Assembly (NCBI RefSeq): GCF_010093535.1
Contig: NW_022985196.1
Location: forward strand, 372,001 to 436,000
Origin: Lindgomyces ingoldianus
Lineage: Eukaryota > Ascomycota > Dothideomycetes > Pleosporales > Lindgomycetaceae
Length of the DNA: 64,000 nucleotides
Reading direction: 5' to 3'
The position numbers and the translations under genes are program-made. This document shows positions 22,380 to 34,686 of this stretch, one piece after another; the first letter of the stretch is position 1; each line of letters begins with the position of its first letter. Below the pieces are notes generated by a model, which was given only the letters and a program-made list of their open reading frames with translations, was not told the DNA's origin and did not search any database.

Positions 22380-25300
22380 ACATAGCCTACGCTGCGCTAT
22401 TAGGATCTACAGAAGTTCCTACCTAAAGTAAAGCTGTCCTAGCAGAACAGATTAACTTTATCTAGGACAACATTAAGAAGCTCTAGCAGATTAGTAATAA
22501 GGTTAGTAACCTATTAAAACTTAAATAAAAGATAGCTAACTTTTACTAAAAAACTATAAACCTATTAAATCCCCTACCTTTTATTAACCCTTATAAGACT
22601 AACACCTAAGCCTACTAGATACATAAACTATAAGTAGAGCTAGTAAAAGTGTAAAACATCTTAATAGATAGAGTAAGTGTTGCAGCTAAGAAGGCTTTAA
22701 AACTAGCCCTCTCTAAGCCTTTTAGAGGATTGTTAAAGGACTTTTAACTATTCTTTACTAAATGCTACCTCTATATGTAATATAATAAAGAAGCATTTTA
22801 GACTAACGCAGAAATAATCTTTTAAATAAGATTACACTTAGAAGGCCCCCCTGCAATCTAGTTCTAACCCTACACTAATAATTAGATAGACTTTAGAGCT
22901 AACAGCGCACCTCTTAACTCTAAAACTAAGAAAGTATTTAGTAGTGTTAAAAACTTTAAATTAGCCCTATTAGCTATCTATAGAACCCTAGACAAAAAAA
23001 GAATTGCAGCTAACAGACTAGACTATATAAGATAAGGCAGCAGACTAGTCTAAAACTATGCAGCACGCTTTAGAGAACAAATAGCCATCTGCAAATAAAA
23101 TAATTAGAAAGCCCTGTGCTACATGTTTTATAATAAACTAAATAACAAAGTAAAAGATAAGTTTATGCACATAGACTAACTAACTACTTTTAAAGATTAT
23201 ATTAAGAAAGCAACAACTTATAACAACTATTATAAGAAACATAAAAGAGAAAAGAAATTAAAAAGAACTTTCTAGAAGCTAGAATTTGTTTCTAAAAAGA
23301 AAAAGCTTCCCTAATATAATAAAAAGCTAATAGACCTTAGTTATGTAAAGCATATATAAAGCCCCCCCTTAAAGAAAAACTAAGTTCTAAGACGCAATAA
23401 GCTGCCTTTAATAAAGGAATAACAGAAGTAGTTAAAGGACAAGGCCTACTTAAACTATAAAAAAGTAGGACACTTCTGCTAAAATTACCTAGACTTTTAG
23501 AAGAGGGAGAATAAAAATACTACTGCAATAATAAAAGCTATTACTGCTAAATACAGCCTTATAAATAAGAAAATACAAGAAAGACTAGATAACAGACTCT
23601 GCTAGTAATGCAGAGGAAACTATCCCTTAAACAACTGCCCTAAAGCATATTAAGAAGTAGTTATTTAAGATTTTAGCAGCCTTAATATAGTGTTGCAGGA
23701 CCTTATAATTCTTAAAGGATATAAAGAAGAAACTTAGATCTAAAAATATATTATAAATGTTTAGAAAGAAGAAAAGCGTTTCCCTCTCTAAAACTAGACC
23801 CCTAGTACTTTAGCAAGAGAGCTTTCCTAACAGTTTTAGAGATGCAGGTGCTAGAAGTGCAGATTATAACATAACTACTTAAGTAATTATATAGTCTTAC
23901 TTTACTAAATAAACATTAGTAATAACTATTTAACATTTAACATTATCTAGAGGATAGCTAAAGTTAAATATAATATTATAAATAAAAAAAAGTAATAGTA
24001 ATTCTTTACTAAGATTAAAAACTAAAAGCTAGAATAGCTAGGCAAACTTGCTAGGTTTAAAGTACTATAACTAGCACCTAAGAAACTAAAGACACTGCTT
24101 TTAAGCCTAGTAATCTTTAGAAAAGCTCTAGTAATATAACAGAACTATAGACAATGCGTTCTTTACAGAAGCAGTACCTATAGCACAAGTAAGTGCTAAT
24201 AGAAAGAGCACCCTATACAGCTTATACAAACAAAAGAATACCCTTAGTAGACTTAGAAGAGCCCCCTTAACACGCTACATAGACCTAACAATTGTCTATA
24301 CCCCTAGTATTAGTGTACACAACAGTACTGTGTTAAACACTAGGACAATAAACATTAATCAGGATAGTAGCCTACATAGAAAAAGAACTACAACAGTTGC
24401 CTATAGCAAGGAACAGCCTTAGCCTGCAAAACCACAAATTATTACACTTATTAGACAGCTCCCCTTTATAAGCAAGAACTATAGATAAAGTGTAATAAAT
24501 AAAAAAATTATAAGTTCTACTACTTTTAGTAAAAGGCAGTAAAAAAAGAAGACTACCTAACTTTATATTACCTAGTTAAAGACTATAAATGTAAAGCAGC
24601 TAACTGCTATAATTAAGAACATTAAATTTATAAAGAAAAGAAAAACAAATTTAATAATAACTTATAAGACATTAACTTCTATCCCCTTCCTAATAAAGAA
24701 GTTAAACATAACATATTAGCAGTAATTACAGTAGGACAAGGGGCAGGACATAGCCTAACAACCACCTTCACGTATGGAGAACGTCCTAGACTAGCCCTTG
24801 TAGATAGCAGATGCACCTTCACTGCAATAGATAAGGACTAGATAGACAGATAAAGCATACTATACTACATAAAAAAAAACCTGTTTAAAGTAACCCTTGC
24901 TAACACATTATTAATTAAATATAGTAGAGGATAGATTAACCTAAAAACTTATAAAAAAGACCTTAAGACCCCTAATATAAGTAATTAAAGGTCTATAAAC
25001 ATACTTAAGCTAGAAGGTAAATATAATGTAATTCTAGGCTATAACTAGCTTAGAGCACATAACCCTGCAATTAACTAGAGAACTATAACAATAAAAACCC
25101 CTAACAATCACGCACACATAACCTAGTTAGCATGCTATAACAATAAGTGCCTAGTCCACAAACAAGCAAAACAGGATAGCAGTTACTACCCTAAAAAAAG
25201 GAAACTTTAAAGGTTCCCTTACTAGGAACTAAAAGCTTAGGCTATAAAAATAATAAAAGAAAAGCTTAAAAAAGTCTTTTATAAAGAAATTAAAGCAAAT

Positions 25301-28115
25301 AAGGACGTAGAATAGATTAGTGTTGTACAAGTCTAAAAAGAAGGTTAAATTCTGCCTAAATACAAAGACTATAAGAACATGTTTAAGACGCTAGAAGACC
25401 CTAGAGAACTACTACTGCACTAGCCCTAAGACTACGCTATTAACCTAATAAAAAATTATAACTTAAAGACACATAAGCTCTGCCCCTTAACTAGGGCGCA
25501 GAAGAAAGCCTTATAAAAGTACATTAACAGGATGTTAGCACAAGGCCACATCTAGAAAAGCTATAGCCCTATAGCGTTAGCAGTAGTCTTTGTAAAGAAG
25601 AAAGGAGGAAAAATCTAAGTCTATTAGGACTATAGAACCCTAAATAATAACATAGTCTAAGATTAATTCCCCCTACTAATTATATAAGACATTATAAATT
25701 AGCTAAAAGGAACTTAGTACTTTATAAAGTTTAACATACAAGACAGATTTAACAAGATAAGAATATAAGAAGAAGATAAGTAGCTTATAGTGTTTAAGAC
25801 TCTATAAGGACTTTATAAGCTATTAGTAATGCTATTTAGATTAACAAATGCCTTAGCAACCTTTTAGCAAATTATTAATACTGCTCTTAACCCTTACCTA
25901 GACGTCTTTACCCTAGTATACTTAGATAACGTCCTTATCTATTTAAAAGATACCCTAGAAGACTATATACAAAAGGTACAAAAAGTTTTAGAACAGCTTA
26001 GAAAGTACAAACTTTACTTATAGCTCTCTAAATGCAAGTTTTATGTTACTAAAACAAAATACTTAGAATTTATAATTAATAAAGAAGAAATAAAGATTAA
26101 CTTAGCTAAAGTATAAAAAGTACTAGAATAGCTAGAACCTATAATAGTTAAGAAAGTAAAAGGATTCTTTAGACTATTAGGCTATGTTAGACAAATAATT
26201 AAAAACTATTTAAAAATTGCTATACTATTAATAAACGCTATAACTAAAAAGTAGGTAATAGTAAAGTTTATTTAGACCCTAAAGATAAATAAAGCATTTA
26301 TAACACTAAAACAAGCTATAACAGACAAACTAGTACTAAGAATGTATAACCCACAACTAGACATAAAGATCCACACAGACGCATCCCTTGGGGCCAGTAG
26401 AGCTGCACTCTACTAGAAATAGGAAGACAGAAAATAGCACCTAGTCGCGTACTACTCTGCTAAGTTCTTAGGACCTAAAGCAGGCTACAGCGTACCTAAC
26501 AAAAAACTAAAAGTAATACTAAATGCTATAAGAGTTTAGGCTATAAAGTTACATAAAATAGTAAAACTGTTTAACATTATAACTAACTATGTAAACTTAG
26601 TTATGTTCTTAACAGTAAAAAAACTATTACTAATGCATGTAAGATAGGTAATAAAGCTTGCCTAGTTTAACTGCATTATTAAGCATGTCCTAGGAGCACA
26701 GAACTAGCAGGCTAATGCTCTTAGCCAGAGACTAAACTACTTTAATAGAGAAAAGAAAGGAACAAAGAAATTTACATTTTTTAAAGAAACTAGTAAAGGA
26801 TAGATCTATAACAGACCTTAACCTATAAAAGAATTCTATATGCTTACAGCTAGCAAGCAAAAATAGAAAAACTTAATTTAAGAATATTATAAATCCCTAA
26901 TGTTTAGACATTTAGGAATAGGCACCCTTTAGAAAAAGCTAAAGGCTGCTATACTACAATAAATACTAAAGATAAAGCAACTATGCACAGAGGTGCTTAA
27001 AAAATGCAATACCTGCAATAAAAATAACTTATAAAGGCATAAACCCTATAGATACCTTTAACTAATTAAAGCACTAAACCTACTATAGATAATAATTATA
27101 ATAGACTTTATTACAAGATTACCTCTGTCTAAAGAACTAGAGACAGACAGGATGTGCAATATAATTATAGTAGCTCTAGATAAAACTACTAAATATCTAC
27201 ACACCTAGCCTTTAAAAAAAATAATAACAGCTAAGAAATTTATTTATAAGTTAAAACAAAACATAATATTAGTACATAAATGCCCTAAGATTATTGTCTT
27301 TAATTAAGATAAGCTGTTTACTAGCAGCTTCTAGAAAGCAGCAATGCAGCACCTTAGCATAGCACATAAGCTATTAACAGCCTACTATCCGCAGACAGAT
27401 AGGCAAACTAAAAGAATAAATGCAGAAATAAAGAAGTATTTAAGGAAGTACATCTCTTATACTTAGAATAATTAGGCAGAATAGCTTTTAATAGCGTAAT
27501 TAGCTATTAACAATGTAGAATTAGCTATAATAAAGGAAACACTATATAAGGCTAATTTTAAATATAATTTATATTTTACATTACATAGGAATTAACCTAC
27601 AAACTTATAGAAATTAATAGACTAACTAATAAACTTATAATAAGTACATAAAAAGTTAGCTATAGAAGCTAGATCTAGTAGAGAAACAATAGAGAAATAC
27701 ATAAACTAATTATAATAACTAAGACTAGAAATCTGTCTAGAAGACTACATATACTTTAACACTAAAAACCTTAAGATACCTAGACCTTCTAGAAAGCTAG
27801 CAGAAAAAAGAATAGAACTATATAAAGTCTTATAAACTTAATAAGACAACTGCAAGCTTAAGCTTCCCCTTTATATAAGAATACACCTGTAGTTTTATAT
27901 TTCTAGACTAGAGAAAGCACTTAAGGAAGTTTCTTTATCTACTTAGAAATAAAAGGACAAGGAAACAGAATACAAAGTTAAGCGCATTATTAGTAATTAA
28001 AAAAATTAAAAAAAATTTCTAGTAAAATAGAAAAAGTAGCTTACTAGTAAAAACACATAGAAACTAGCTAAGAATTTAAGGAACGCGCAGCTATTAGTAT
28101 AGAGGTACCTTTAGG
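22380..28115 (+). pseudogene. Gypsy gag-pol relic with chromodomain
   Basis: Gag covers about 22380-23650, with two zinc-knuckle relics (about 23440-23490 and 23600-23645; C-x2-C...GHF and C-x2-C...NNC). The protease active-site relic (LVDS) is near 24800. Reverse transcriptase covers 25480-26130, beginning with the ALAVVFVKKKGG box. RNase H spans 26340-26740 (HTDASLGA box). Integrase covers 26880-27520, with a YYPQTDRQT box near 27390. The chromodomain is about 27955-28110. Internal stops are TAA/TAG, consistent with RIP of Gln and Trp codons. Frames appear colinear, with few indels. Confidence 0.83.
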
Positions 28116-28223
28116 CTTGTCTAAAAGAAACTAGCTAGGCGATAAGGCACTTATATTAAAAGAAATAACTATGTTATTACTAAATAGCAGCAGCCTTTAG
28201 AGACAAGTCTTAGCTAATAATAG

Positions 28224-28640
28224 TTAAAGAGAAGAACAACCCTCTGCTTTAGCCTTAAGAGCTTCTATCTTGTCTAAGGAAAATAGATCCCTTTCTAGGT
28301 ATTTTGCGCAACAAGCCTTTAATAAATCTAGCAACTTTTAGATATAATCCTGTTTAGAATGCTCCCTATCTATTACCTCTAGTATCTTTTCCCGCAGACA
28401 AAGCTGCTCCTAATCCTGCGCTAGTTCTTTCTAGTCCTAAGCCTGTTACTTATCCTGCAACGCGCAATCCTAGGCCTTTAAGGCCTTAGCCTTCTAAAGA
28501 AGCGTCTCTCTCTCCTTCTCTAAACAATCTTATATAGCATTAGAAATAAAGGTGTTGCATTTGCTATGCTTTTTTACACACTTAACGCACTTATCTAAGG
28601 ATAAGGTTAACACACAGGACAACCCTAAAAATTAGTAAGC
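28224..28640 (-). pseudogene. Antisense ORF with Cys cluster and coiled coil
   Basis: On the minus strand a single frame runs from at least 28616 down to a TAA at 28224-28226. It begins with a Cys cluster (KCVKCVKKHSKCN: C-x2-C-x6-C). A long Lys/Glu/Gln-rich, probably coiled-coil, segment follows. Every internal stop is TAA or TAG at a position fitting Gln or Trp, with no frameshift over about 130 codons. It lies between the chromodomain and the 3' LTR, opposite to pol. The start is not defined; it may extend to about 28790. I recall similar Cys-rich predicted proteins linked to fungal gypsy elements, but could not check. Confidence 0.55.
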
Positions 28641-28854
28641 GCTGCAAGGCCTTATCTTTGTCTAGCAAAGAGGATTAAAGCAACAAGCAACATAAAGACA
28701 GTAGAATAAATAAGACTAACAAGCTATTTAGCATAAGACAGATAGATATTAAGGATGCCTTCTAGCAGGTAGACGCCTACCTTATAAACAAACTCTTACT
28801 AACATAGTTGTGTAAGCAGAGCGGCAAGGACGCCGCTAGGGAGAGGGGGCAGCG

Positions 28855-29459
28855 TGTTACAGTCTACAGTTGGACTAACGTAACCCCACCAGCAGTGCTC
28901 CACAATCTAGCCAGTTTAGGGCAGGGCTCGCTTACAGACCAACTAGAGGACGCGGAGGTAGCGCAGCTACCCAAGATTATAGAAGAATGCGTTGTCTAAT
29001 AGGAGGACAGGCTGTGAATTAAAAGGAGCTTAAGGGAGCTTAAAGAAGCTTATAGAAACCCCTCTTAGAGGGCTCCTACAAACTCCTGCTAACTCCCCTT
29101 AGCATTCCCTGTACATGTATATAGTTCCTGCATTAAACAACCTTTAAGAGGCGTGTTTAATGTTTAGTTTATTCTTTACATAGACTAAGTAGCATTTAGC
29201 TTTCTAAAGAGCTATAATACTATTTGTATATCTTACACTATATATACCTCTAACTCTGTCTAACAGGACTGTTTAACCCTGGCCTCCCTACTACCGCACA
29301 TAGGGCAAACCACAATCCGGTCACTCTCTCTCCCTCCATTAGCCTAATAGCCTGTACGTAGGACTGTACACCCTACCGGATTGGCCCCTACTATCCGTCC
29401 TACTCCCCACCTAGGAATATCACCAGACCCGAGTGCTTCCCGAAGCAAGGATTGTAACA
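28855..29459 (+). repeat. 3' LTR, 605 bp
   Basis: The final 180 bp are GC-rich and nearly unmutated (ATCCGGTCACTC, CCGGATTGGCCCC), while the first 150 bp carry RIP changes relative to the 5' LTR. The short frame 28808-28999 that crosses into it is not a gene. Confidence 0.92.
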
Positions 29460-31289
29460 TATAACTTCTTCTAACAGTAACCTAGTAAGGTGCTGTACTA
29501 TACCTAGAGAACACCTAAATCTACCTAACATAATGTTAACTATTAAAGGTATGCTTTTATTAACCTAACCTATTATTTCTATAGACTATAGCAGTTATAA
29601 GGCAGTTAATTTTAAAGTGCTGTAGGTTTTTTACAGAGAACCTATAATGTAACAACAGACCTAAGATATTATAAAAAAGTTCTTTTATTACTTTTATATT
29701 TATAAAGTGTTGTTACTAAACTATTTTACTATTATAGCTATATAAAATAAAAACACTTATACTTTAAAAGTCTTAAAACATCTTTTTAAGTATGTTAAGT
29801 AGGTGTAAGAAAATAATATAGCTTATTAGTTAAATGCACTCTTAACCCAAAAAAAAGTAAGTAAAGTAAAAAAAGGCACCCCTTTTTAGAAGCATAACTC
29901 TATAGGTGTCTTGCGCAGAAATAAAAGAGTGTAGATTTTAGATAATAAAGCCTTATATTAAAACATTCTAATAAAAAACTATAATAACTTTATAAAGAGG
30001 CATTATAGTGTTAAAAAGACTACAGACCTTTTTAAAAGAAAATACTACTAGCTATACCTTTACTATAATGTTTATAAGTATATTATAAAGTGCACACTAT
30101 GCTAGCTAAATAAGATTTAGCAGCATAAGCTTTAAAAGTTGCTAGAACTTTTACTTTTACTTACTTCTTTATAAAAGCACTACTTACTAGACTTTATTAC
30201 TAACTTACTAGAATTAAAAGACTTTATAAGTAGTACTTATAACTTAATTTTAGTACTTATTAACTACTTTTTAAAGTATGTCTAGTACCTTTTTATTACT
30301 AAGACTATTATAGTAAAAAAACTAGCTACCCTTTTAAAAGAGTAATTCTTTATAAAGATAGAACTGCTAGATACTTTTATTTTTAACTATAGTTTAATCT
30401 TTACTAGTTAGTTTTAGTTAGATATCTGCTTCTACTTAAAAATTAACTACTAGCTTAGTATAGCTTTTTATTTTTAGACTAATAAGTAAACTAAGCATTA
30501 AAATTAAAAATTAAAGTTATTTTATAGTTATACTTAAACTACTAGTAGAATAATTAGTGTAAGCTGCTACTATACATAAAGTATGCTTATAACTCTAAAA
30601 AAACACTTTTTTTATAGTAAATGCCTAATACGCGTAGCGTACAAAGTTACCTTAAAAGGCTTTAATAGAGTTAAGGACAATTATTAGCTTAAGCGCTTAC
30701 CCTAGGTATAAAATAAGTCTAGAAAGGCACTAGCCTTATAAGACTAAGTAGTTACTTATCTTTTAAGATAAAATAAGTAATAAGAAACTGCGCGCTTATG
30801 CCTTAAGTAGGTGTAGCAGCACTAGGTTAAATAGTACAACACTAAGCATTTAAAAAAGCACTTTAGTGTAGAAGATTAAGTTATTCTAAGGTTAAAGTAT
30901 ATTAAAACATAGCATTTATTAAAGAAGCTTAATGCAACATACTTAGAACCCTTTAAAGTACTTAAGAAAATTAAAAAGCTAGCATACTAGCTAAACTTAC
31001 TATAATTAATATAAAAAATTTATTTTATCTTTTATATTTTACTGCTAGAGTAATAGAATAAACCTTTTTAAAAAAAGCCTTTCTAGCCTAGGCCTGTACA
31101 CATTCTAGAGACAGATAGTAAAGACTACTATAAAGTTAAAAGAATTCTTAAACATAAAAATCTAAAGGTAGGATAATAGTTTCTTATAAAGTAGCTTAAG
31201 TAGCTTTTTAAAAACTCTACTTAAAAACTATAAAAAAGTTTTATAAGATTATTAGCTTACTTTTTATAATACATTATAATAAAAGTAAT

Positions 31290-33520
31290 AGCTAAACACT
31301 ACATTTATAAGTACCTTTTAGGGTATAACTGCACTAACTTTAGCACTTACAGCAAAACTTAATATAATCTAAACTCTGTAACATAGAAATTACTAAAAAA
31401 AGTTAGTATATAAATAAATAAAAATAAAGTAATAACTTATACTTTTTACTATAAAATTTTAACTTTATGTAGCTTATAAAGTTATAACCTAGAGTGTAGT
31501 AGAAATGTCTGTATTAAAGGTACTATCTAGGGCTACACTAGACCTAAAGAGGTTCTAAGGGAAGTCTAGACTAGGTATTATCTATATATATAACAAAAAC
31601 ATTTTAAAAATTTCTAAAAAACATTACTAGCTACTTTCTTAGTAAAATAAAAGTTCTACACACTTTTAATTTATTTATGCTATACTAAACTGCTAATTTA
31701 TAACTAGTAAGCTTACCTTCTTAGCAGTAGGTATATTTAGCCTATAGTAGTACTACTGTTTCTCTTAGTTAGTTGCGCAGCTGTCTTTAAAAAAAATTGC
31801 CTTAAACTTAGACTAAATAATAGTATTATTTAGATAGTTTTTACTAATACTACTAAAACTACTTTAAAATAAAGTTAGCTATAATCTAAATAACTTGTAA
31901 TACTAAGACATACTTTATGCTACTTATAGTTATGTTCTTAAAAAACCTAATACTGCTAGGCATACTTTGCTAGCGTAAAGCCCTTAGTCTTATGCTTTAG
32001 CTACTAGAAGTATGCATTAATATGCTTTTTAAAGGCTAGTGTATATAAAAGAACATTTTTTTAATAGTAAAGCTAAGCCTTAGTATCTAAGTTAGGTTTT
32101 TAACTTAAGTTACTTATAGTTTTAATAGCATGTTTATTATAGTTAAAAGCTTAGTTAATATAGTACTAAAGAATATTTCTAGCATAGTAGAAGTAAAGGT
32201 TAAGCTATATAAAGTTAGCATAAATTTAAAAAGCTTTAAAAAAACTTTTTTTTATATAGCTACCTACTTTTTTATTAGCACAGCCTTTATAAATACTAAA
32301 TAGTGTGCCTTTTAAGCACACACTAGTGTTTATAGCTATATAAAAATTAAAAGCTAAAAGCTTTTTACTACTTTTTTTTAAATAATAGCGCAGTAATATA
32401 GCTATAGCACTATTTCTAGATAAGTAGTAGCTAAGGCTCTAAGTAAAGCAGAAGCTTATAAATATGTGTAAAAATCTCCTTTTTAAAGCACTAGGCAAAA
32501 GATGTAATAAGCATAGTAAACAAAAAATAAAGTTATAGCTAAAAGAACTAGTTAAAAAGAAGCTAAAGTAAAAATAAAAAAAAGTTTAAAAATAGTAAAA
32601 ATAGTGTTTTATACTTAAACCTATACTTACTTTTTTTACTTTATATAAAGTCTAAAGTTACTTTAGAGCCTTACTACCTATAACCTACTTAGTATAAAAT
32701 ATTAGAGAGATAAAAAAACATATAAATAGCTTAAAAAAACTATTACTTATACTTATACTTAATTAACTAAAAAAGTAACTACTTTTAGTAAATAGTAATA
32801 TATAAAAGCATTATTCTTAAGTATTTTATGCACAGAGATATCCTTAAAGCACTAATTTATTAGTACTTAAAGGAACTAGTAAAACAACTTACTTATATAG
32901 CACTATACTTCTCTATTTAGCACTTATAACTTTAGACTAGAGTAGCTATAAACTTAGTCTTAAAAGCTTTATAGCACTAACTTTAAAACTGTTTTAGTAA
33001 TACATTAAAACTTTAAGCTATTTTAAATAAAATTATAATATTATAAGCTTACTAATAACTATTCTTTTAAAAAGAACTACCTGCGCAAGAGTAGTGCATC
33101 TACAGATGCCTTATAGTACTTATAAGTACTAAAACTAAAACTTTAAGACCTTTAAAAGTAGACCTTAACTAAATAGTAAAAAAAAACAAGTTATAATCTT
33201 AAGTTACTTTTATAAAAGTAGGCTTTTTAATTATAGTTAATTTACTTTACCTAGCCTTTGCAGGCCTATTAGGCTTAACTTAATAAAATAAGAACACCTT
33301 ATATTAGTAGCTACAGCGCTAGTAATAATGTTTTAAATTACCTAGTTATACTTCTTTAGACATAGTTTTTTCTTACTAAGGTTTTCTAGAGTTTAGTTAC
33401 TAGTAATAAGTACTACCTAGGCGTAACCTATACAGTCCCCACCGCAGGTCTGCCTAGGGCTAGTCTAAGTTACTATAATATCCTACCTATCTAATTGCAG
33501 GATTAAGGACAACCTGTAGA
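31290..33520 (+). other. Unassigned 3' region of the large gypsy
   Basis: 2.2 kb between the chromodomain and the polypurine tract, longer than usual for Ty3/gypsy. On the plus strand a frame from about 31440 to 32770 can be followed with only TAA/TAG breaks. It has a Cys-containing start (relic CS-x8-ECSRNVC) and a Lys/Gln-rich basic stretch near 32540-32620. Minus-strand frames are about equally open in places. No domain recognised. Confidence 0.4.
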
Positions 33521-33533
33521 AGGAGGGGGGCTA

Positions 33534-33738
33534 TGTCACAGTTAACTTGGACATGCCTTAGACTCTCCCTAGAGAGCCCTTGGCCCAGCCTTAGGCACAT
33601 GACGTCCTGTCATGTGCCCCAGCACATATATATATATACCCTCTCACGAACCCCTGAGTCTCCTCAAGGATTCGTCTATCAATACTATCCTGTACCCCCT
33701 TCTGCGCTTCATGCTTCCTGCTTCACAGTGCTCTCACA
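33534..33738 (+). repeat. 3' LTR of the 17482-33738 gypsy
   Basis: 205 bp, TGTCACAGTT...CTCTCACA. The right half is nearly RIP-free (CAAGGATTCGTC, CCCCCTTCTGCGC), unlike the same half of the 5' LTR. The 80-codon frame over it is not a gene. Confidence 0.88.
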
Positions 33739-34686
33739 CCTTTATACTTTTTTAGTAGTACTTTTAAGATTGTAACTAATAAGTCTTAGTAGCACTAAAG
33801 TGTGCTAAAGATACTTAATTATAGACTTCTTAGATAAGTTAGGTACACAGTAGCAAGTCTGCTAGAACATATAAATAGTTAGCATAGAAGAGTAGTCTAT
33901 TTTCTATTTAATAATAGTAAAGTAAGAGTTTTTACTTTTACATAAAAAAAGCTTAATTTTTTTAAAGTAATATATTAATTAATTTTAAAAAATTTAAAAA
34001 CATAACTTAGTTTAGTTCTTCTATAATATTTAGTAAGGTTGCTTAAGTTATTATTTAAGTAATATAGTACTAACTAAGCTAATTTCTTATTAATTTAAGA
34101 GTAAAGTTAGTATAGTCTAAGTAAGACCCTTAACTAGTTATTAGTTTAAGCTACTTTTAAGCTTTTTATGTCTTATTTATAACAGCTTAGGATGTCTACT
34201 CTAGCGTTGTTCTTACTAGAGGTGTACTTAATTTAAAAGTAATACTAAGCTAACTTTTTAGCTTAACAGACCTAATAAGCATTTAGCACCTTTGTTATTA
34301 TAAAGTACTTTAATAACTAATAATTAGTATATACTAAGGTGCTTATTATTACTAATGTAAGCTTAGCCCTTTATTATTTAAACATAGTAATAATTATAAA
34401 TAGCTTTTTATTATATATTTCTTAGTTTAGCTCTAAACTAGATAGGATCTTACTATAGAATAAAATAGAGCACTAATTTCTATTAGCATGTTCTTAAAAT
34501 AGAACTCCTGCTACTACTCTATTAAAAGTGTTAGTTTTAATTTTAGTTTATAACATAAAGTTAAAATAGTAAAGAGTAGGTATTTTTAGTAGCTTAAACT
34601 TTAGCTTTTTAAAAGCTATATTACACTTTAAAGTTTATATAAAAAGAGTAGTAAAACTCTAAAGTGTAATAATTAGTTTTACTATA

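Larger units (their letters stand above)
21720..29459 (+). mobile_element. Ty3/gypsy chromovirus nested in another gypsy
   Basis: A 7740-bp element with two 605-bp LTRs (21720-22324, 28855-29459; TGTTAC...TAACA) and a perfect duplication TATAA (21715-21719, 29460-29464). The polypurine tract GGGAGAGGGGGC is just before the 3' LTR. It is inserted in the integrase-encoding part of the 17482-33738 element, so it is younger. The gag-pol order matches chromoviruses. It also has a probable antisense frame near the 3' LTR. Confidence 0.93.
19250..31280 (+). pseudogene. Gypsy pol relic (protease to chromodomain), interrupted
   Basis: The order is readable through RIP stops: an aspartic-protease region near 19400-19640; reverse transcriptase 20225-21000, including the relic of the catalytic YLDD box near 20670 where the Asp codons read as Asn; and RNase H about 21130-21600. 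The second gypsy interrupts at 21720-29459. Integrase core follows at about 30170-30560 (a relic of the 'PQTNGQTE' box near 30480), the integrase C-terminus and a chromodomain at about 31090-31260. Stops are TAA/TAG only. The substitutions are the kind RIP makes (GAC to AAC and so on). Confidence 0.8.
17482..33738 (+). mobile_element. Ty3/gypsy chromovirus, large, split by a second gypsy
   Basis: 5' LTR 17482-17659 (178 bp) and 3' LTR 33534-33738 (205 bp; the 5' copy lacks 27 bp), with a perfect duplication CCTTT (17477-17481, 33739-33743). The 3' LTR is preceded by the polypurine tract GAAGGAGGGGGG. Without the insert at 21720-29459 the element is about 8.5 kb. Order on the plus strand: gag, protease, reverse transcriptase, RNase H, integrase, chromodomain, then 2.2 kb of unassigned sequence before the 3' LTR. 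It is inserted in the minus-strand gypsy. All frames carry RIP stops. Confidence 0.9.

Noticed and set aside
28808..28999. 63-codon plus-strand frame
   Set aside because: Spans the polypurine tract and 3' LTR of a gypsy element; the matching region of the 5' LTR is non-coding.
33533..33775. 80-codon plus-strand frame
   Set aside because: Lies over the 3' LTR of the 17482-33738 element and crosses its end; open only because RIP spared this LTR.
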